From: Pseudomonadota bacterium
GTDB lineage: Bacteria > Pseudomonadota > Alphaproteobacteria > Acetobacterales > Acetobacteraceae
Direction: 5' to 3'
NCBI GenBank assembly: GCA_021781835.1
Contig: JAJXWD010000003.1
Coordinates: 62,001-126,000, forward strand
DNA length: 64,000 nt
Part shown: one piece after another, positions 1 to 9,356 of the stretch
Layout of the letters: each line of letters begins with the position of its first letter
How positions within the stretch are numbered: the first letter of the stretch is position 1
Position numbers and translations under genes: made by a program
The notes under the pieces: model-generated
Told to the model about the DNA's origin: nothing
The model's input: only the letters and a program-made list of their open reading frames with translations
Databases searched by the model: none

Positions 1-1
1 C

Positions 2-508
2 CACCATTATGTGCGCATCGCGCATTATCGCCATTCCGGCCTGCAATGCGTGCCTTACGCGCGTGAGGTCTCGCACATCTCCCTGACGGGCGATGCCTAT
101 CTGTGGTGGGCCGAGGCCGCCGGCCGCTACGCCCGCGGCAATGTGCCCGAGCAGGGCGCGGTGCTGAATTTCCGCCCCATCGGGCGCATGCCGCTTGGCC
201 ATGTGGCGGTGGTGACCGGCGTGATCGACAGCCGCACCATTCTGGTGACCCAGGCCAACTGGGTGCCCGGCACGATTACCAATGACGTGACGGTGCAGGA
301 CGTCTCGCCCAATAATGACTGGTCGGAGGTCGAGGTCGAGCTGGGTGATTCGACCACCTGGGGCGCGGCCTACCCGGTTTATGGCTTTATCTACGACCGC
401 CCCGCCACCGGCACGGTGATTGCCGCCAACGGCCAGGGCGGCGAAGTGGCGGAAGCCCCGGTTGTGGCCCCCGTGGCCAGCCAGGCCCCCAACCGCAACC
501 TGCAATAA
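2..508 (+). CDS. CHAP-domain protein (5' end cut by window edge)
   Basis: The frame is open to the left edge (His-His-Tyr precede the first GTG at 11), so the N-terminus and any signal peptide lie outside the window. The visible part has a CHAP-type amidase/peptidase pattern: the candidate nucleophile Cys is in LQCVPYAREVS and the partner His in LGHVAVVTGV, about 50 residues later, followed by a beta-rich stretch. The tail (about 25 residues) is Ala/Pro/Val-rich and low in complexity. CHAP proteins usually cleave peptidoglycan stem or cross-bridge peptides outside the membrane. That role is inferred from the fold; the substrate cannot be read here. It is followed by a dispersed repeat. Confidence 0.75.
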   Translation, partial: HHYVRIAHYRHSGLQCVPYAREVSHISLTGDAYLWWAEAAGRYARGNVPEQGAVLNFRPIGRMPLGHVAVVTGVIDSRTILVTQANWVPGTITNDVTVQDVSPNNDWSEVEVELGDSTTWGAAYPVYGFIYDRPATGTVIAANGQGGEVAEAPVVAPVASQAPNRNLQ

Positions 509-525
509 CCCCGCCACCGGCCCTT

Positions 526-629
526 AGAGCGGGATGCGGTGTAACGCACCCGCTCTGAGCCTGTTTTAGCGATCAATTTCATTGGTTTAGCTTGCGTCTG
601 TCGACGCACTCTAAACCAATATCGATCCA
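526..629. repeat. Dispersed double-hairpin repeat, copy A
   Basis: About 104 bp lying between the CHAP gene and coxE-like gene. It has two inverted repeats: AGAGCGGG...CCCGCTCT (526-556 region) and GATCAATTTCATTGGTTTAG paired with CTAAACCAATATCGATC (571-627 region). A closely similar copy is at 45363-45466, and decayed inverse-orientation copies are at 3518-3604 and 12551-12610. It carries no gene. Confidence 0.8.
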
Positions 630-686
630 AGGGCGCGTAACGCCGCGCGGGCAGCCATCCTTTAACCGCACGCGTTTACGGCGCCA

Positions 687-1880
687 TCAGCGCGCCAGGG
701 TGCGGGTGGCGCCGTCCAGCCCTTCGAGGGTGAGCGGAAACATGCGCCCCTCCATCTGCTCGGAGATCAGGCGCGTGGTCTGGGCATAGACCCAATGGCG
801 CTCGGGCACAGGGTTCAGCCAGACGGATTTGGGAAAACCGGCCAGGAGCCGGCCAAGCCAGGTCTGGCCACTTTCCTCGTTCCAATAAGACACCGCGCCG
901 CCAGGGGAGATCAGCTCGTAGGGGCTCATGGCGGCATCGCCCACAATCACCAGCTTCCAATTATGGTCATAGGTATGGAGCACGTCGTGGGTGGCGATGG
1001 CGTCTTGCGGGCGCATGCGGGCATCGGTGAACAGGCGCTCATAGGGGCAATTATGAAAATAGAGATGTTTGAGGTGCTTGAACTCCGAGCGGACGGCGGT
1101 GAAGAGCTGCGCGCAGAGGGTGATATGGTCGTCCATCGAGCCGCCGATATCGAGCAGCAGCAGCAGCTTCACGGCATTGTGGCGCTCGGGCACCAGATGC
1201 AGGTCGAGATAGCCGGCATTGCGCGCGGTGGCGCCGATGGTGCCGGGGAGGTCGAGCGTCTGGGCGGCGCCCTCGCGGGCGAAGCGGCGCAGGCGGCGCA
1301 GCGCGATTTGCAGGTTGCGCGTGCCTAGCTCGGCATCGCCCGCGAGGTTTTTAAACGCCCTCTGGTCCCAGAGTTTCACCGCCCGGCGGTGGCGGCTTTG
1401 CTCCTGGCCTATGCGCACGCCCTCGGGGTTATAGCCCTGCGCGCCAAATGGCGAGGTGCCGGCCGTGCCGATCCATTTCGAGCCACCCTGGTGGCGCCCC
1501 TGCTGCTCGGCCAGACGCTGACGGAGCGTTTCCATCAGTGCCTCGAAGCCGCCCAGGGCCTCTATCTCGGCCTTCTCCGCCTCGGTCAGCAGTTTCTCGG
1601 CCAGCGCGCGCAGCCATTCCGCGGGCAGCTCATGCACCTCGACCGCCTCGGGGCCAGAGGGCGCGGGGCCGAGGACGCCCTTGAAATGGGCGGCGAAAAC
1701 CTGGTCGAACTTATCGAGCAGGCGCTCATCCTTGACCAGGGTGGCGCGTGCCAGAAAATAGAAATGCTCGGCATCGAACCCCGCCAGACCCGCCTGCATG
1801 GCTTGTTGCAGGGTCAGGAACTCGCGCAGGCTCGCTTTTACCCCGGCTTGGCGCAGCGCGAGGAAAAACCCGAGAAACAC
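687..1880 (-). CDS. VWA-domain CoxE-like protein
   Basis: A 397-residue protein of the CoxE/VWA family. The N-terminal half (FFLALRQAGVKASLREFL and on) is typical of these helical N-regions. The C-terminal half is a von Willebrand A domain with a MIDAS-like DIGGSMDD motif near residue 250. The gene starts with GTG three nucleotides after the stop of the MoxR-type ATPase, so the two are almost certainly co-translated. In this family the MoxR AAA+ ATPase and the VWA protein act together as a metal-insertion or complex-maturation chaperone (CoxD/CoxE in CO dehydrogenase). No client gene is visible nearby, so the substrate is unknown. Confidence 0.85.
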   Translation of the reverse strand: MFLGFFLALRQAGVKASLREFLTLQQAMQAGLAGFDAEHFYFLARATLVKDERLLDKFDQVFAAHFKGVLGPAPSGPEAVEVHELPAEWLRALAEKLLTEAEKAEIEALGGFEALMETLRQRLAEQQGRHQGGSKWIGTAGTSPFGAQGYNPEGVRIGQEQSRHRRAVKLWDQRAFKNLAGDAELGTRNLQIALRRLRRFAREGAAQTLDLPGTIGATARNAGYLDLHLVPERHNAVKLLLLLDIGGSMDDHITLCAQLFTAVRSEFKHLKHLYFHNCPYERLFTDARMRPQDAIATHDVLHTYDHNWKLVIVGDAAMSPYELISPGGAVSYWNEESGQTWLGRLLAGFPKSVWLNPVPERHWVYAQTTRLISEQMEGRMFPLTLEGLDGATRTLAR

Positions 1881-1883
1881 GGC

Positions 1884-2723
1884 TCAGCCGCGCCGGGCCA
1901 GAAAGGCGACGCGCTCGAAGAGATGCACATCCTGCTCGGTTTTGAGCAGCGCGCCATGGAGCGGGGGGATGAGCTTGGCGGCATTGGTCTCACGCAAAAT
2001 TTCCGGGCCGATCTCCTCGGCCAGCAGCAATTTCAGCCAATCGAGAAATTCCGACGTGCTCGGGCGCTTCTTGAGGCCGGGCAGGTCGCGCAGCGTGAAG
2101 AAGCTGGTGAGCGCCTCATGCACCAGCATGTGCGAGATGCCGGGATAATGCACATCGACGATGCGCTGCATGGTCTCGCGGTCGGGGAATTTGATGTAGT
2201 GGAAGAAGCAGCGGCGCAAAAACGCGTCGGGCAGCTCTTTTTCGTTGTTGGAGGTGATGACGATGATGGGGCGCTGGCGCGCGCGGATGGTTTGGCTCGT
2301 CTCATAGACATGGAATTCCATGCGGTCGAGCTCGAGCAGCAGGTCGTTGGGGAATTCGATGTCAGCCTTGTCGATTTCATCGATCAGCAGCACGGGGGCG
2401 GTGTCGGCCTCGAACGCCTCCCATAATTTGCCCTTGATGATGTAGTTGGAAATGTCGTGCACGCGGGCATCGCCCAGCTGGGAGTCGCGCAGGCGGGCGA
2501 CGGCATCATATTCATAAAGCCCCTGCTGGGCCTTGGTGGTGGATTTGATGTGCCAGGCAATGAGGTCGCGCCCCAGCGCCTCGGCGATTTCCTGCGCCAG
2601 CACGGTTTTGCCGGTCCCCGGCTCGCCTTTGATGAGCAGCGGGCGTTCGAGCGCCACGGCGGCGTTGACCGCGACCTTCAGATCCTCGGTGGCGACGAAA
2701 TTCCTGGTCCCCTCAAAGCGCAT
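1884..2723 (-). CDS. MoxR-family AAA+ ATPase
   Basis: A roughly 279-residue AAA+ ATPase. Walker A is GEPGTGKT near residue 40, Walker B is LLIDEIDKAD, and sensor-1 lies in VITSNNEKELPDAFLRRC. The frame stays open far upstream, but the start MRFEGTRNF is preferred because GAGGAG sits 7 nt upstream of this ATG; an ATG at 2729 would overlap that Shine-Dalgarno. The gene is the upstream partner of the VWA/CoxE gene. MoxR ATPases remodel client enzymes during cofactor insertion. Function here is inferred from the family and pairing, and no client is identifiable. Confidence 0.88.
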   Translation of the reverse strand: MRFEGTRNFVATEDLKVAVNAAVALERPLLIKGEPGTGKTVLAQEIAEALGRDLIAWHIKSTTKAQQGLYEYDAVARLRDSQLGDARVHDISNYIIKGKLWEAFEADTAPVLLIDEIDKADIEFPNDLLLELDRMEFHVYETSQTIRARQRPIIVITSNNEKELPDAFLRRCFFHYIKFPDRETMQRIVDVHYPGISHMLVHEALTSFFTLRDLPGLKKRPSTSEFLDWLKLLLAEEIGPEILRETNAAKLIPPLHGALLKTEQDVHLFERVAFLARRG

Positions 2724-2775
2724 GGCCATTCTCCTCGCCGCCAGGGTAGCGGGCGGCGGGGCGGGGTCAAGTCGC

Positions 2776-3435
2776 TCAATTGGGGAGGGTGACGAGCCGG
2801 AACAGGCCGAGCAGGCCGCAGGAGATGATTTTGGCGCGCGCCAGATCGGCGGTGGTGAAGAGATGGCCGAGGCGGAAATCCGGGTGCCAGCCCAACAGCG
2901 AGGAGGCCGGCGCCATGGCCCGCTCGGCCCACCAGAGCGGGCCGCGATCACGAGCGAAATGGTTGATGAACACAATGGTGCCGCCGGGCTTCACCACGCG
3001 GCGCAGCTCGGCCACCAAGGCGTGCGGGTCGGGGACCACGGAGGCGACAAACATGGCCACGGCGGCATCGAACGAGCCGGTGGCGAAGCTGGTGGCCTGG
3101 GCGTCCATTTCCAGCAAGGCGTCGATGTTGCGCAGGCCGAATTCGGCCACGCGCTCACGCGCCTGGGTGAGCATGTGGTGGGACAAATCGATGCCGGTGA
3201 TGCGCTTGGCGGGCACGTAATGGGGCAGGGCCAGCCCGGTGCCGACACCAACCTCGAGCACGTTCGAGGCCTCGAGGGCATTGACCGCCTCTATGGCCCG
3301 GTAGCGCGCGCCGCGCGAGACGAAGCCGAAAAAACTGTCATAGGTACGGGCCTGACGGCGATAGGCGGTGCGGACATCGTCCGCATCCATAGGCGAATGG
3401 CGCCCGCGCAACGCCGTACCCAACCCATCAGCCAT
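2776..3435 (-). CDS. pmtA: Phosphatidylethanolamine N-methyltransferase, Rhodobacter PmtA type
   Basis: A 219-residue class I SAM-dependent methyltransferase. The SAM-binding loop is VLEVGVGTGLALPHY (about residues 60-75), followed by GIDLSHHML (motif II) and VVKPGGTIVFINH. The DSFFGFVSRGAR N-region and the GWHPDFRLGHL tail match the soluble Rhodobacter-type PmtA rather than the Sinorhizobium type. This enzyme methylates phosphatidylethanolamine toward phosphatidylcholine at the inner membrane. AAGGGA lies 6 nt before the ATG at 3435; a second ATG (MDADDV) 45 nt inside is possible. It is monocistronic, between coxE/moxR and an IS remnant. Confidence 0.8.
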   Translation of the reverse strand: MADGLGTALRGRHSPMDADDVRTAYRRQARTYDSFFGFVSRGARYRAIEAVNALEASNVLEVGVGTGLALPHYVPAKRITGIDLSHHMLTQARERVAEFGLRNIDALLEMDAQATSFATGSFDAAVAMFVASVVPDPHALVAELRRVVKPGGTIVFINHFARDRGPLWWAERAMAPASSLLGWHPDFRLGHLFTTADLARAKIISCGLLGLFRLVTLPN

Positions 3436-3517
3436 ACGCGATCCCTTGTTCTGTCATCAATCCGTCACGGAACATGCGCAGAAATGTCTCATGGCGCAAT
3501 GGGGGGAGCGCGGTTTT

Positions 3518-3604
3518 TAGATCGATATTGGCTTGGCGTGAGCCGGCAGCCTCAAGATAAGTAACTGAAATATTTAGTCCAGGCATTTTCTGGAGCGGGT
3601 TTAG
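3518..3604. repeat. Dispersed double-hairpin repeat, decayed inverted copy
   Basis: Reads TAGATCGATATTGGCTTGG, then continues through a GCCGGCAGCCTCAAGATAAG-like stretch to CTGGAGCGGGTTTAGG. Compared with the reverse complement of the copy at 45363-45466 it aligns along most of its length with many substitutions. It is a degenerate copy lying between pmtA and the IS481 remnant. Confidence 0.55.
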
Positions 3605-3639
3605 GATGAATCTATCTGGCCGGTTTGCCCAGCATTTAC

Positions 3640-4390
3640 AGATGCATTGAGAAGCGGCGCTCAATGCCGTTGTCTTGGCACCGCGTCTCGAACATGTGGG
3701 TGGTGTAGCGTGCTGTCGGGCCGTTGGCGCAACGCGGGGGCAGACAGAACTGGATGCCATTATCGGTGAGCTCGGTATGGATTTCATAGGGCGCGGCGGC
3801 GATCAAGCCTTCGAGGAAGGCCGAGGCGGTGCCATGGTCGGAGTTAACCAATTGCACGAAGGCGAACTTGCCGGCGCGGTTGATGACGACAAAGAGGCAG
3901 AGTTTGCCTTCGGCGGTTTGCACCTTGGCAAGGTCGATATGAAGCGAAGCGTAAGCGCCACGGGTTCGAGCGCAACGCTGAGCCCGACGGGGTAGGATTT
4001 GAACTTTTTCTTCGCAGGCTTGTCGCCTTCGATGTCGGGCAAATGGCTGATGCCGTGGCGCGGCAAGCCGCGATGCAATGAGGAACGGGGCAGGTGAGGG
4101 ATGGTTGCCTGTCGGGTGTAGAGGCAATCATCCAGCGGCAGCAGCGTGTGGCGACGATAATCGCCTCCTCTTCAGCAGAAAGCACTGTGGATTTGGCGTC
4201 TTTCGGGCCGGTTGGCAGATCGTCAACCGCCGTCCGCTTCTCCCATTTGGCGACCGTCTTCTGGTTGATCCCATAGCGCGCCGCCAGACCCGCTTAAGCG
4301 CTCTTGACTATGCTGTATCGCTCGACGGATCGCCGCTGTCGTCGTGGTGGACCATAGGGCGTTTTTCCACTCATGCGAAAATAATGCGCC
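3640..4390 (-). pseudogene. IS481-family transposase remnant
   Basis: Pieces of one transposase appear in order but in different frames on the minus strand: AAIRRAIQHSQERLSG, then (frame-shifted) the INQKTVAKW-like helix-turn-helix, LSAEEEAIIVATR, the LPDIEGDKPAKKKFKSYPV segment, and then HIDLAKVQTAEGKLCLFVVI...AFVQLVNS...ELTDNGIQF of the DDE core. The C-terminal third is missing after DNGIERRF. At least two frameshifts plus the truncation make it non-functional. It lies immediately upstream of tRNA-Val. No clear terminal inverted repeats were found. Confidence 0.8.
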
Positions 4391-4499
4391 AGTAAAGTCC
4401 GGGATCAAACACCCAGATTGACCCACCTGGCGGCTAAACCCGCCGCCTGAAGCCGGCTCCAGGGCGGAAAGTTCCATAACTGTCTGATTAAAACGGATA

Positions 4500-4574
4500 T
4501 GGTGGGCACAACAGGGATTGAACCTGTGACCCCCACCATGTCAAGGTGGTGCTCTACCGCTGAGCTATGTGCCC
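4500..4574 (-). tRNA. tRNA-Val (GAC)
   Basis: On the minus strand the sequence folds as a full cloverleaf: acceptor GGGCACA/TGTGCCC, D-arm GCTCAGCGGTAGAGC, anticodon arm CCACC-TTGACAT-GGTGG with anticodon GAC, and a T-arm with TTCAATC. The CCA is encoded. It is followed on the other strand by the ClC gene, whose longest reading frame overlaps this tRNA and therefore must start later. Confidence 0.95.
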
Positions 4575-4628
4575 ATATCCGTGTGGGGGCGCTTAATAGC
4601 GGGACATGAACAGGGTGGCAAGAGCCGG

Positions 4629-5966
4629 ATGAAAAAAGCCGTGAGACGGCTGCGGGTGCTGCGGCGCCTGTGGGGCAACCGGGTGGCGTTCTGGGTTGGG
4701 GCGCTGGTGGTGGGCATGGTGAGCGTGCTGTTCGCCGCCGCGGCGGACTGGGCGCAGGCGCGGTTTTTCGCGCTGCAGGGGCGGTTCTGGCTGGCGCCCG
4801 TGCTGCTCACGCCGCTGGGGTTTGTGGTCTGCGCTCATCTGGCGCGGGTTTATTTCCCGGGCTCGCAGGGCAGCGGCATCCCCCAGGCCATCGCCGCCCG
4901 CCATCTCGGCCCAGGCCCCGAGCGCCAGCGCCTGTTATCGCTGCGCATTTGCGTCGGTAAAATCGGCCTCACCCTCATTGCCCTGCTGTGCGGCGCCTCG
5001 GTCGGACGCGAAGGCCCCACCGTGCAGGTGGGCGCGGCGCTCATGTTGCAAATCTCGCGCCTGTTCGGCACGGCCCAGCAGCGCGGGCTCATTCTGGCCG
5101 GTTCGGCGGCGGGCATCGCCGCGGCCTTCAACGCGCCGCTGGCCGGCGTTGTGTTCGCCATCGAGGAAATGAGCCGCGCCTTCGAGGCCCGCACCAACAG
5201 CCGGGTCATCACCACCGTCATCCTCTCCGGCCTCATTTCGCTCGGTCTCGAGGGCAATTACGTCTATTTCGGCGTCAGCACCGCCAGCTTCGATCAGCCC
5301 CACACCTGGATGCTGGTGGTGTTCTGCGGCCTTGGCGGCGGTTTGGCCGGCGGCGTGTTCGCCCGGCTGATGTTCGAGGGCACGCTCTGGCTGCGCGGCT
5401 TCATGGCCGTCGATCCGCTGCGCCGCCAATGGCTGGTGCCGCTGGGATGCGGCGTCATCGTCATGCTGTGCGGGCTGGTCTCGCACGGCGCCACCTTCGG
5501 CACCGGCTACGACCAGGCCAAAAGCGCCATCGAAGGCACCAGCCTGCCGGGCAGTTTCTGGGTGCTCAAGCTCATCGCCACGCTGGTCACCGCCATTTCG
5601 GGGCTGCCCGGCGGCATTTTCGCGCCCTCTTTGGCGGTGGGCGCGGGGCTTGGCGCGGCGCTCGCCGGGGCGGGCCTGGTGGGGGCCGGCGCGGTGCTGG
5701 GCATGACCGCCTATTTCGCCGGCGTCGTCGGCGCCCCCATGACGGCCTTCGTCATCGTGCTGGAAATGACCGGCAATGCCGGCAACGCCATTCCGGTCAT
5801 GCTCTCGGCCATGCTGGGGGTGAGCGCGTCCAAACTGGTCAACCGCACGCCGCTCTACCACGCCTTGTCAGAGCTGTTCCTGCCGCCCCGCCCAGGCCGC
5901 GTCAAACATCCTCAACCAGCTCAACGCCCTGAATCAGCTTCACCGCCTGCGCCAGGCGCGGCGTGA
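4629..5966 (+). CDS. clcA: ClC-family chloride transporter (probable H+/Cl- antiporter)
   Basis: A 445-residue multi-pass inner-membrane protein. ClC signature motifs appear in order: GSGIPQ (about 81-86), GREGP (about 126-130, with the external gating Glu), a FAIEEMSRAF segment holding the internal proton Glu of antiporter-type ClCs, GIFAPSLAVG, and TPLYHAL with the central Tyr. The retained proton Glu argues for an exchanger rather than a channel. The start MKKAVRR at 4629 was chosen because the longer frame runs into tRNA-Val. The last 65 nt overlap the 3' end of convergent dnaE. There is no C-terminal CBS domain. Confidence 0.9.
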   Translation: MKKAVRRLRVLRRLWGNRVAFWVGALVVGMVSVLFAAAADWAQARFFALQGRFWLAPVLLTPLGFVVCAHLARVYFPGSQGSGIPQAIAARHLGPGPERQRLLSLRICVGKIGLTLIALLCGASVGREGPTVQVGAALMLQISRLFGTAQQRGLILAGSAAGIAAAFNAPLAGVVFAIEEMSRAFEARTNSRVITTVILSGLISLGLEGNYVYFGVSTASFDQPHTWMLVVFCGLGGGLAGGVFARLMFEGTLWLRGFMAVDPLRRQWLVPLGCGVIVMLCGLVSHGATFGTGYDQAKSAIEGTSLPGSFWVLKLIATLVTAISGLPGGIFAPSLAVGAGLGAALAGAGLVGAGAVLGMTAYFAGVVGAPMTAFVIVLEMTGNAGNAIPVMLSAMLGVSASKLVNRTPLYHALSELFLPPRPGRVKHPQPAQRPESASPPAPGAA

Positions 5967-8900
5967 CATTATACCCCCCCGGCAGCGTGATCTCGAGCGT
6001 GCGCTCAAGCCCGGTCTTGGGCGCCAGCACCACGCGTCCCTTGCCCCGGCCCTCCTGCTCCAGCAGCAGCCGTATGGGGGCCAGCGCCTCGGTGCGGTCG
6101 AGCCAGATCTTAATGCCCGCCCCCGCCTGCGCCGCCGCCTCGTCAAGCCGCGCGATGTCGGAGGCAGTGATGCGCAGCGCCTCGCCATCCATGCGCACAT
6201 CCGCCGTCACCAGCAGCGCCGCCCCGTCTTCCAGCAATTCGCGCGAGCGGCCCAGCACTTCCGAGAACAAGGTCACCTCGAAACTGCCCTGCGTGTCCGA
6301 GAGCGTCGCCCACATCATGCGCGAACCCGTGCGGGTAATCCGTTCTTTGCGCGCTCCCAGCATGCCGGCGAGCTTGAGCCGTACCGGCCCGCCCTCGGCC
6401 TTGCGGGCAATGGCCCCCGCCGGCGTCACATCCAGCCGCTTCAGAGATTGCGCATAAGCATCCAGCGGGTGGGCCGAAACATGAAACCCGATCGCCTCGG
6501 CCTCAAAGCCCAGCTTGTCGGCATCGGGCCAGGGCGCGGCCTCGGGCACGCGCAAAACCTCCGGCTCGCCGCCGCCAAACAGCCCAATCTGCCCCGAAGA
6601 CCGCTCCTCCGCCCCCGCCTGCGCGGTGCGGATGATGACATCGGCCGCCGCGAACGCCCTGGCCCGTGAGGGCTCAAAGGCGTCAAACGCCCCCGCCTTG
6701 GCCAAAATCTCAATCTGCGCGCGGGTCAGTGCCCGGGGCGGAATGCGCGCGGCGAAATCGCTCAAATCCTTGAACGCCTTGTCGCCGCGGGCTTTCACCA
6801 GCTCCTCCATCGCGCTCACCCCCACGCGCTTGATGGCGCCCAGCGCATAGCGGATGGCATAAGCTCCGTCCTCGAGCTTCTCCAGGCAAAAATCCGCCTG
6901 TGATTTATTCACGTCCGGCGGCAGCACCCGGATGCGGTTCCGCAGCGCATCGGCGCGCAGCGTGGCGATCTTGTCGGTATTGGTGATCGAGAGCGACATG
7001 CAGGCGGCCAGAAACGCCACCGGATGGTTGGCGCGCAAATAAGCCGTTTGATACGAAACCAGCGCATAGGCCGCGGCGTGCGATTTATTGAAGCCGTAAT
7101 CCGCGAACTTCGCCATGAGGTCGAAGATCTCGTTGGCCTTTTCCTCGGTGAATCCCTTGGCCAGCGCGCCGTCGCAAAAAATCTTGCGCTGCGCGTCCAT
7201 CTCCGCCCGGATCTTCTTGCCCATCGCGCGGCGCAGCAAATCCGCGCCCGCCAGCGTGTAGCCCGCCATCACCTGGGCAATCTGCATCACCTGTTCCTGG
7301 TAAACGATGATGCCATAGGTCTCTTCGAGAATATGATGGATCGACGGGTCCGGCGCCGCCCAGTCCTGCTCGCCCTTCTTGCGCGCGCAATAATCGGGAA
7401 TATTGGCCATCGGCCCCGGCCGGTTGAGCGCCTGAATGGCGACGAGGTCCTCAAACCGGTCCGGCCGCATTTGCGCCAGCGCCGCCCGGTAGCCCGCGGT
7501 TTCAAACGTGAACACGCCCGCCGTGTCCCCGCGCGCGATCATCTCGTAAGTCTTGGGGTCATCGAGCGGGATTTTGGAAATATCCAGGCTCACGCCCTGG
7601 CTGGCCATGAATTTCAGCGCCCGGTCGATGACGGTGAGCGTGGTCAGGCCCAGAAAGTCGAACTTCACCAGCCCCGCCTGCTCGACATATTTCATCGAAT
7701 ATTGCGTCACCAGCAAATCCGAGCGCGGGTCTTTATAAAGCGGCACCAGCTCGACGAGCTTGCGATCCCCGATCACCACGCCCGCCGCATGGGTCGAGGC
7801 ATGGCGGTACAACCCCTCGATCTGCTGGGCGATTTCCATCAACCGCCCCAGCGCCTCATCGGTGTCGCGCATCTCGCGCAGCTTCACCTCGCCCTCGATC
7901 GCCTCTTTGAGCGTCACCGGCTTGGCCGGATTGTTGGGAATGAGCTCCGCCACCTTGTTGACCTGCCCATAAGGCAGGCCGAGCACGCGCCCCACATCGC
8001 GCACCGCCGCGCGGGCCTGGAGCTTTCCAAACGTGATGATCTGCGCCACCCGGTCGGCGCCATATTCGCCCACCACGTAATTAATCACCTCATCGCGCCG
8101 CTCCTGGCAAAAATCGATGTCGAAGTCAGGCATCGACACGCGCTCAGGATTCAAGAACCGCTCAAACAGCAGCGCATATTTCAGCGGGTTGAGATCGGTG
8201 ATGCGCAGCGCCCAGGCAACCAAGGAGCCCGCGCCCGAGCCGCGCCCCGGCCCCACCGGAATGGCATGATCCTTCGCCCACTGAATAAAATCCGCGACGA
8301 TCAGAAAATAGCCCGGAAACCCCATCTGAATGATGATGCCAAGCTCAAACTCCAGCCGCTCCCAATATTGCCCGTGCTCGGCGTCGGGTATCGCGTTGGC
8401 GCCGAGGCGCGCGCGCAACCCCTCCTCGGCCATGGCGCGCAGCGTCTCGGTCTCGGTGGCGCCCTCGCGCACTTTCGGGCAGCGGGGCAGCAGCGGCTTG
8501 CGGGTTTGCGCCATCACCGCGCAGCTGCGCGCAATGGCCAGCGTGTTGGCGGTGGCGTCGGGCAAATCGGCAAACAGCTCGCGCATCATTTTGGCGGGCT
8601 TGAACCAATGCTCGGGCGTCACGCGCCGGCGTTCCTTCTCGGCCAGCACCCGGCCCTCGGCAATGCACAGCAGCGCGTCATGCGGCTCATACATTTTCGG
8701 GCTGGCGAAGAAACATTCATTGGTGGCCACAATCGGCAGGCCCAGCCGCTCCGAGAGCTGCAACAGCCCCGGCTCCACCGCCTCCTCCAGCGCGGTGCCA
8801 TGGCGTTGCAGCTCCACCGCCATGCGCCCGGCAAACGCCTCGCCCAAGGCGCGCAGGCAGGCCTCCGCCTCGCCCATCTGCCCCTCGGCCAGCAGCCGCC

Positions 8901-9315
8901 CCGCCGGTCCCTCGGCCCCGCCGGTGAGCAAAAACAGCCCCTCCGCATGGTCAAGCAGGTGGGCCCGCGCCACTTGCGGCTTCACCCCCTCACCATCGGC
9001 AAAACTCAGCGAGGTCAGGCGCTGCAAATTGGCATAGCCGGCATCGTTTTGGGCCAGCAGCACCACATTGTCGGGCAGCAGGTTCACGCCCTCGCGCTTG
9101 AGCCCAATCTGGCAGCCGATCACCGGCTGCACCCCCGCCTTGGTGGCATATTGCGAGAATTCCAGCGCGCCGAACATGTTGGAGCTGTCGGTAATCGCCA
9201 CCGCCGGCATATGGTCCTCGGCCGCCAGCCCGATGATCTTGTCAGGCTTGATCGCCCCTTCCGAGAGCGAAAAAGCGGAATGGACGCGCAAATGCACGAA
9301 ATCGGCGTGAGGCAT
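5902..9315 (-). CDS. dnaE: DNA polymerase III subunit alpha
   Basis: A 1137-residue replicative polymerase catalytic subunit of the DnaE1 type. It has an N-terminal PHP domain (HLRVHSAFSLSEGA), a polymerase core with PGRGSGAGSLVAWAL and the catalytic PDFDIDFCQERR motif, a helix-hairpin-helix region (AYALVSYQTAYL and following), and a C-terminal OB-fold segment (KLAGMLGARKERITRTG) near residue 980. Length matches alphaproteobacterial DnaE1. GGAGT lies 8 nt before the ATG. The 3' end overlaps clcA convergently. Confidence 0.97.
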   Translation of the reverse strand: MPHADFVHLRVHSAFSLSEGAIKPDKIIGLAAEDHMPAVAITDSSNMFGALEFSQYATKAGVQPVIGCQIGLKREGVNLLPDNVVLLAQNDAGYANLQRLTSLSFADGEGVKPQVARAHLLDHAEGLFLLTGGAEGPAGRLLAEGQMGEAEACLRALGEAFAGRMAVELQRHGTALEEAVEPGLLQLSERLGLPIVATNECFFASPKMYEPHDALLCIAEGRVLAEKERRRVTPEHWFKPAKMMRELFADLPDATANTLAIARSCAVMAQTRKPLLPRCPKVREGATETETLRAMAEEGLRARLGANAIPDAEHGQYWERLEFELGIIIQMGFPGYFLIVADFIQWAKDHAIPVGPGRGSGAGSLVAWALRITDLNPLKYALLFERFLNPERVSMPDFDIDFCQERRDEVINYVVGEYGADRVAQIITFGKLQARAAVRDVGRVLGLPYGQVNKVAELIPNNPAKPVTLKEAIEGEVKLREMRDTDEALGRLMEIAQQIEGLYRHASTHAAGVVIGDRKLVELVPLYKDPRSDLLVTQYSMKYVEQAGLVKFDFLGLTTLTVIDRALKFMASQGVSLDISKIPLDDPKTYEMIARGDTAGVFTFETAGYRAALAQMRPDRFEDLVAIQALNRPGPMANIPDYCARKKGEQDWAAPDPSIHHILEETYGIIVYQEQVMQIAQVMAGYTLAGADLLRRAMGKKIRAEMDAQRKIFCDGALAKGFTEEKANEIFDLMAKFADYGFNKSHAAAYALVSYQTAYLRANHPVAFLAACMSLSITNTDKIATLRADALRNRIRVLPPDVNKSQADFCLEKLEDGAYAIRYALGAIKRVGVSAMEELVKARGDKAFKDLSDFAARIPPRALTRAQIEILAKAGAFDAFEPSRARAFAAADVIIRTAQAGAEERSSGQIGLFGGGEPEVLRVPEAAPWPDADKLGFEAEAIGFHVSAHPLDAYAQSLKRLDVTPAGAIARKAEGGPVRLKLAGMLGARKERITRTGSRMMWATLSDTQGSFEVTLFSEVLGRSRELLEDGAALLVTADVRMDGEALRITASDIARLDEAAAQAGAGIKIWLDRTEALAPIRLLLEQEGRGKGRVVLAPKTGLERTLEITLPGGYNVTPRLAQAVKLIQGVELVEDV

Positions 9316-9356
9316 CGCAAGACTCCGATGTCAGGGGGCTGAGAGTGGCGCGGGCG

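Noticed and set aside
2730-2975. N-terminal extension of the MoxR frame
   Set aside because: It overlaps pmtA on the same strand and lacks family similarity; the Shine-Dalgarno supports 2723.
4569-4628. Earlier start for the ClC transporter
   Set aside because: Would begin inside tRNA-Val; the hydrophobic protein begins naturally at 4629.
7024-9342. Long plus-strand frame opposite dnaE (772 codons)
   Set aside because: It is the GC-rich mirror frame of a certain gene; the translation is His/Arg/Gln-rich with no recognisable domain.
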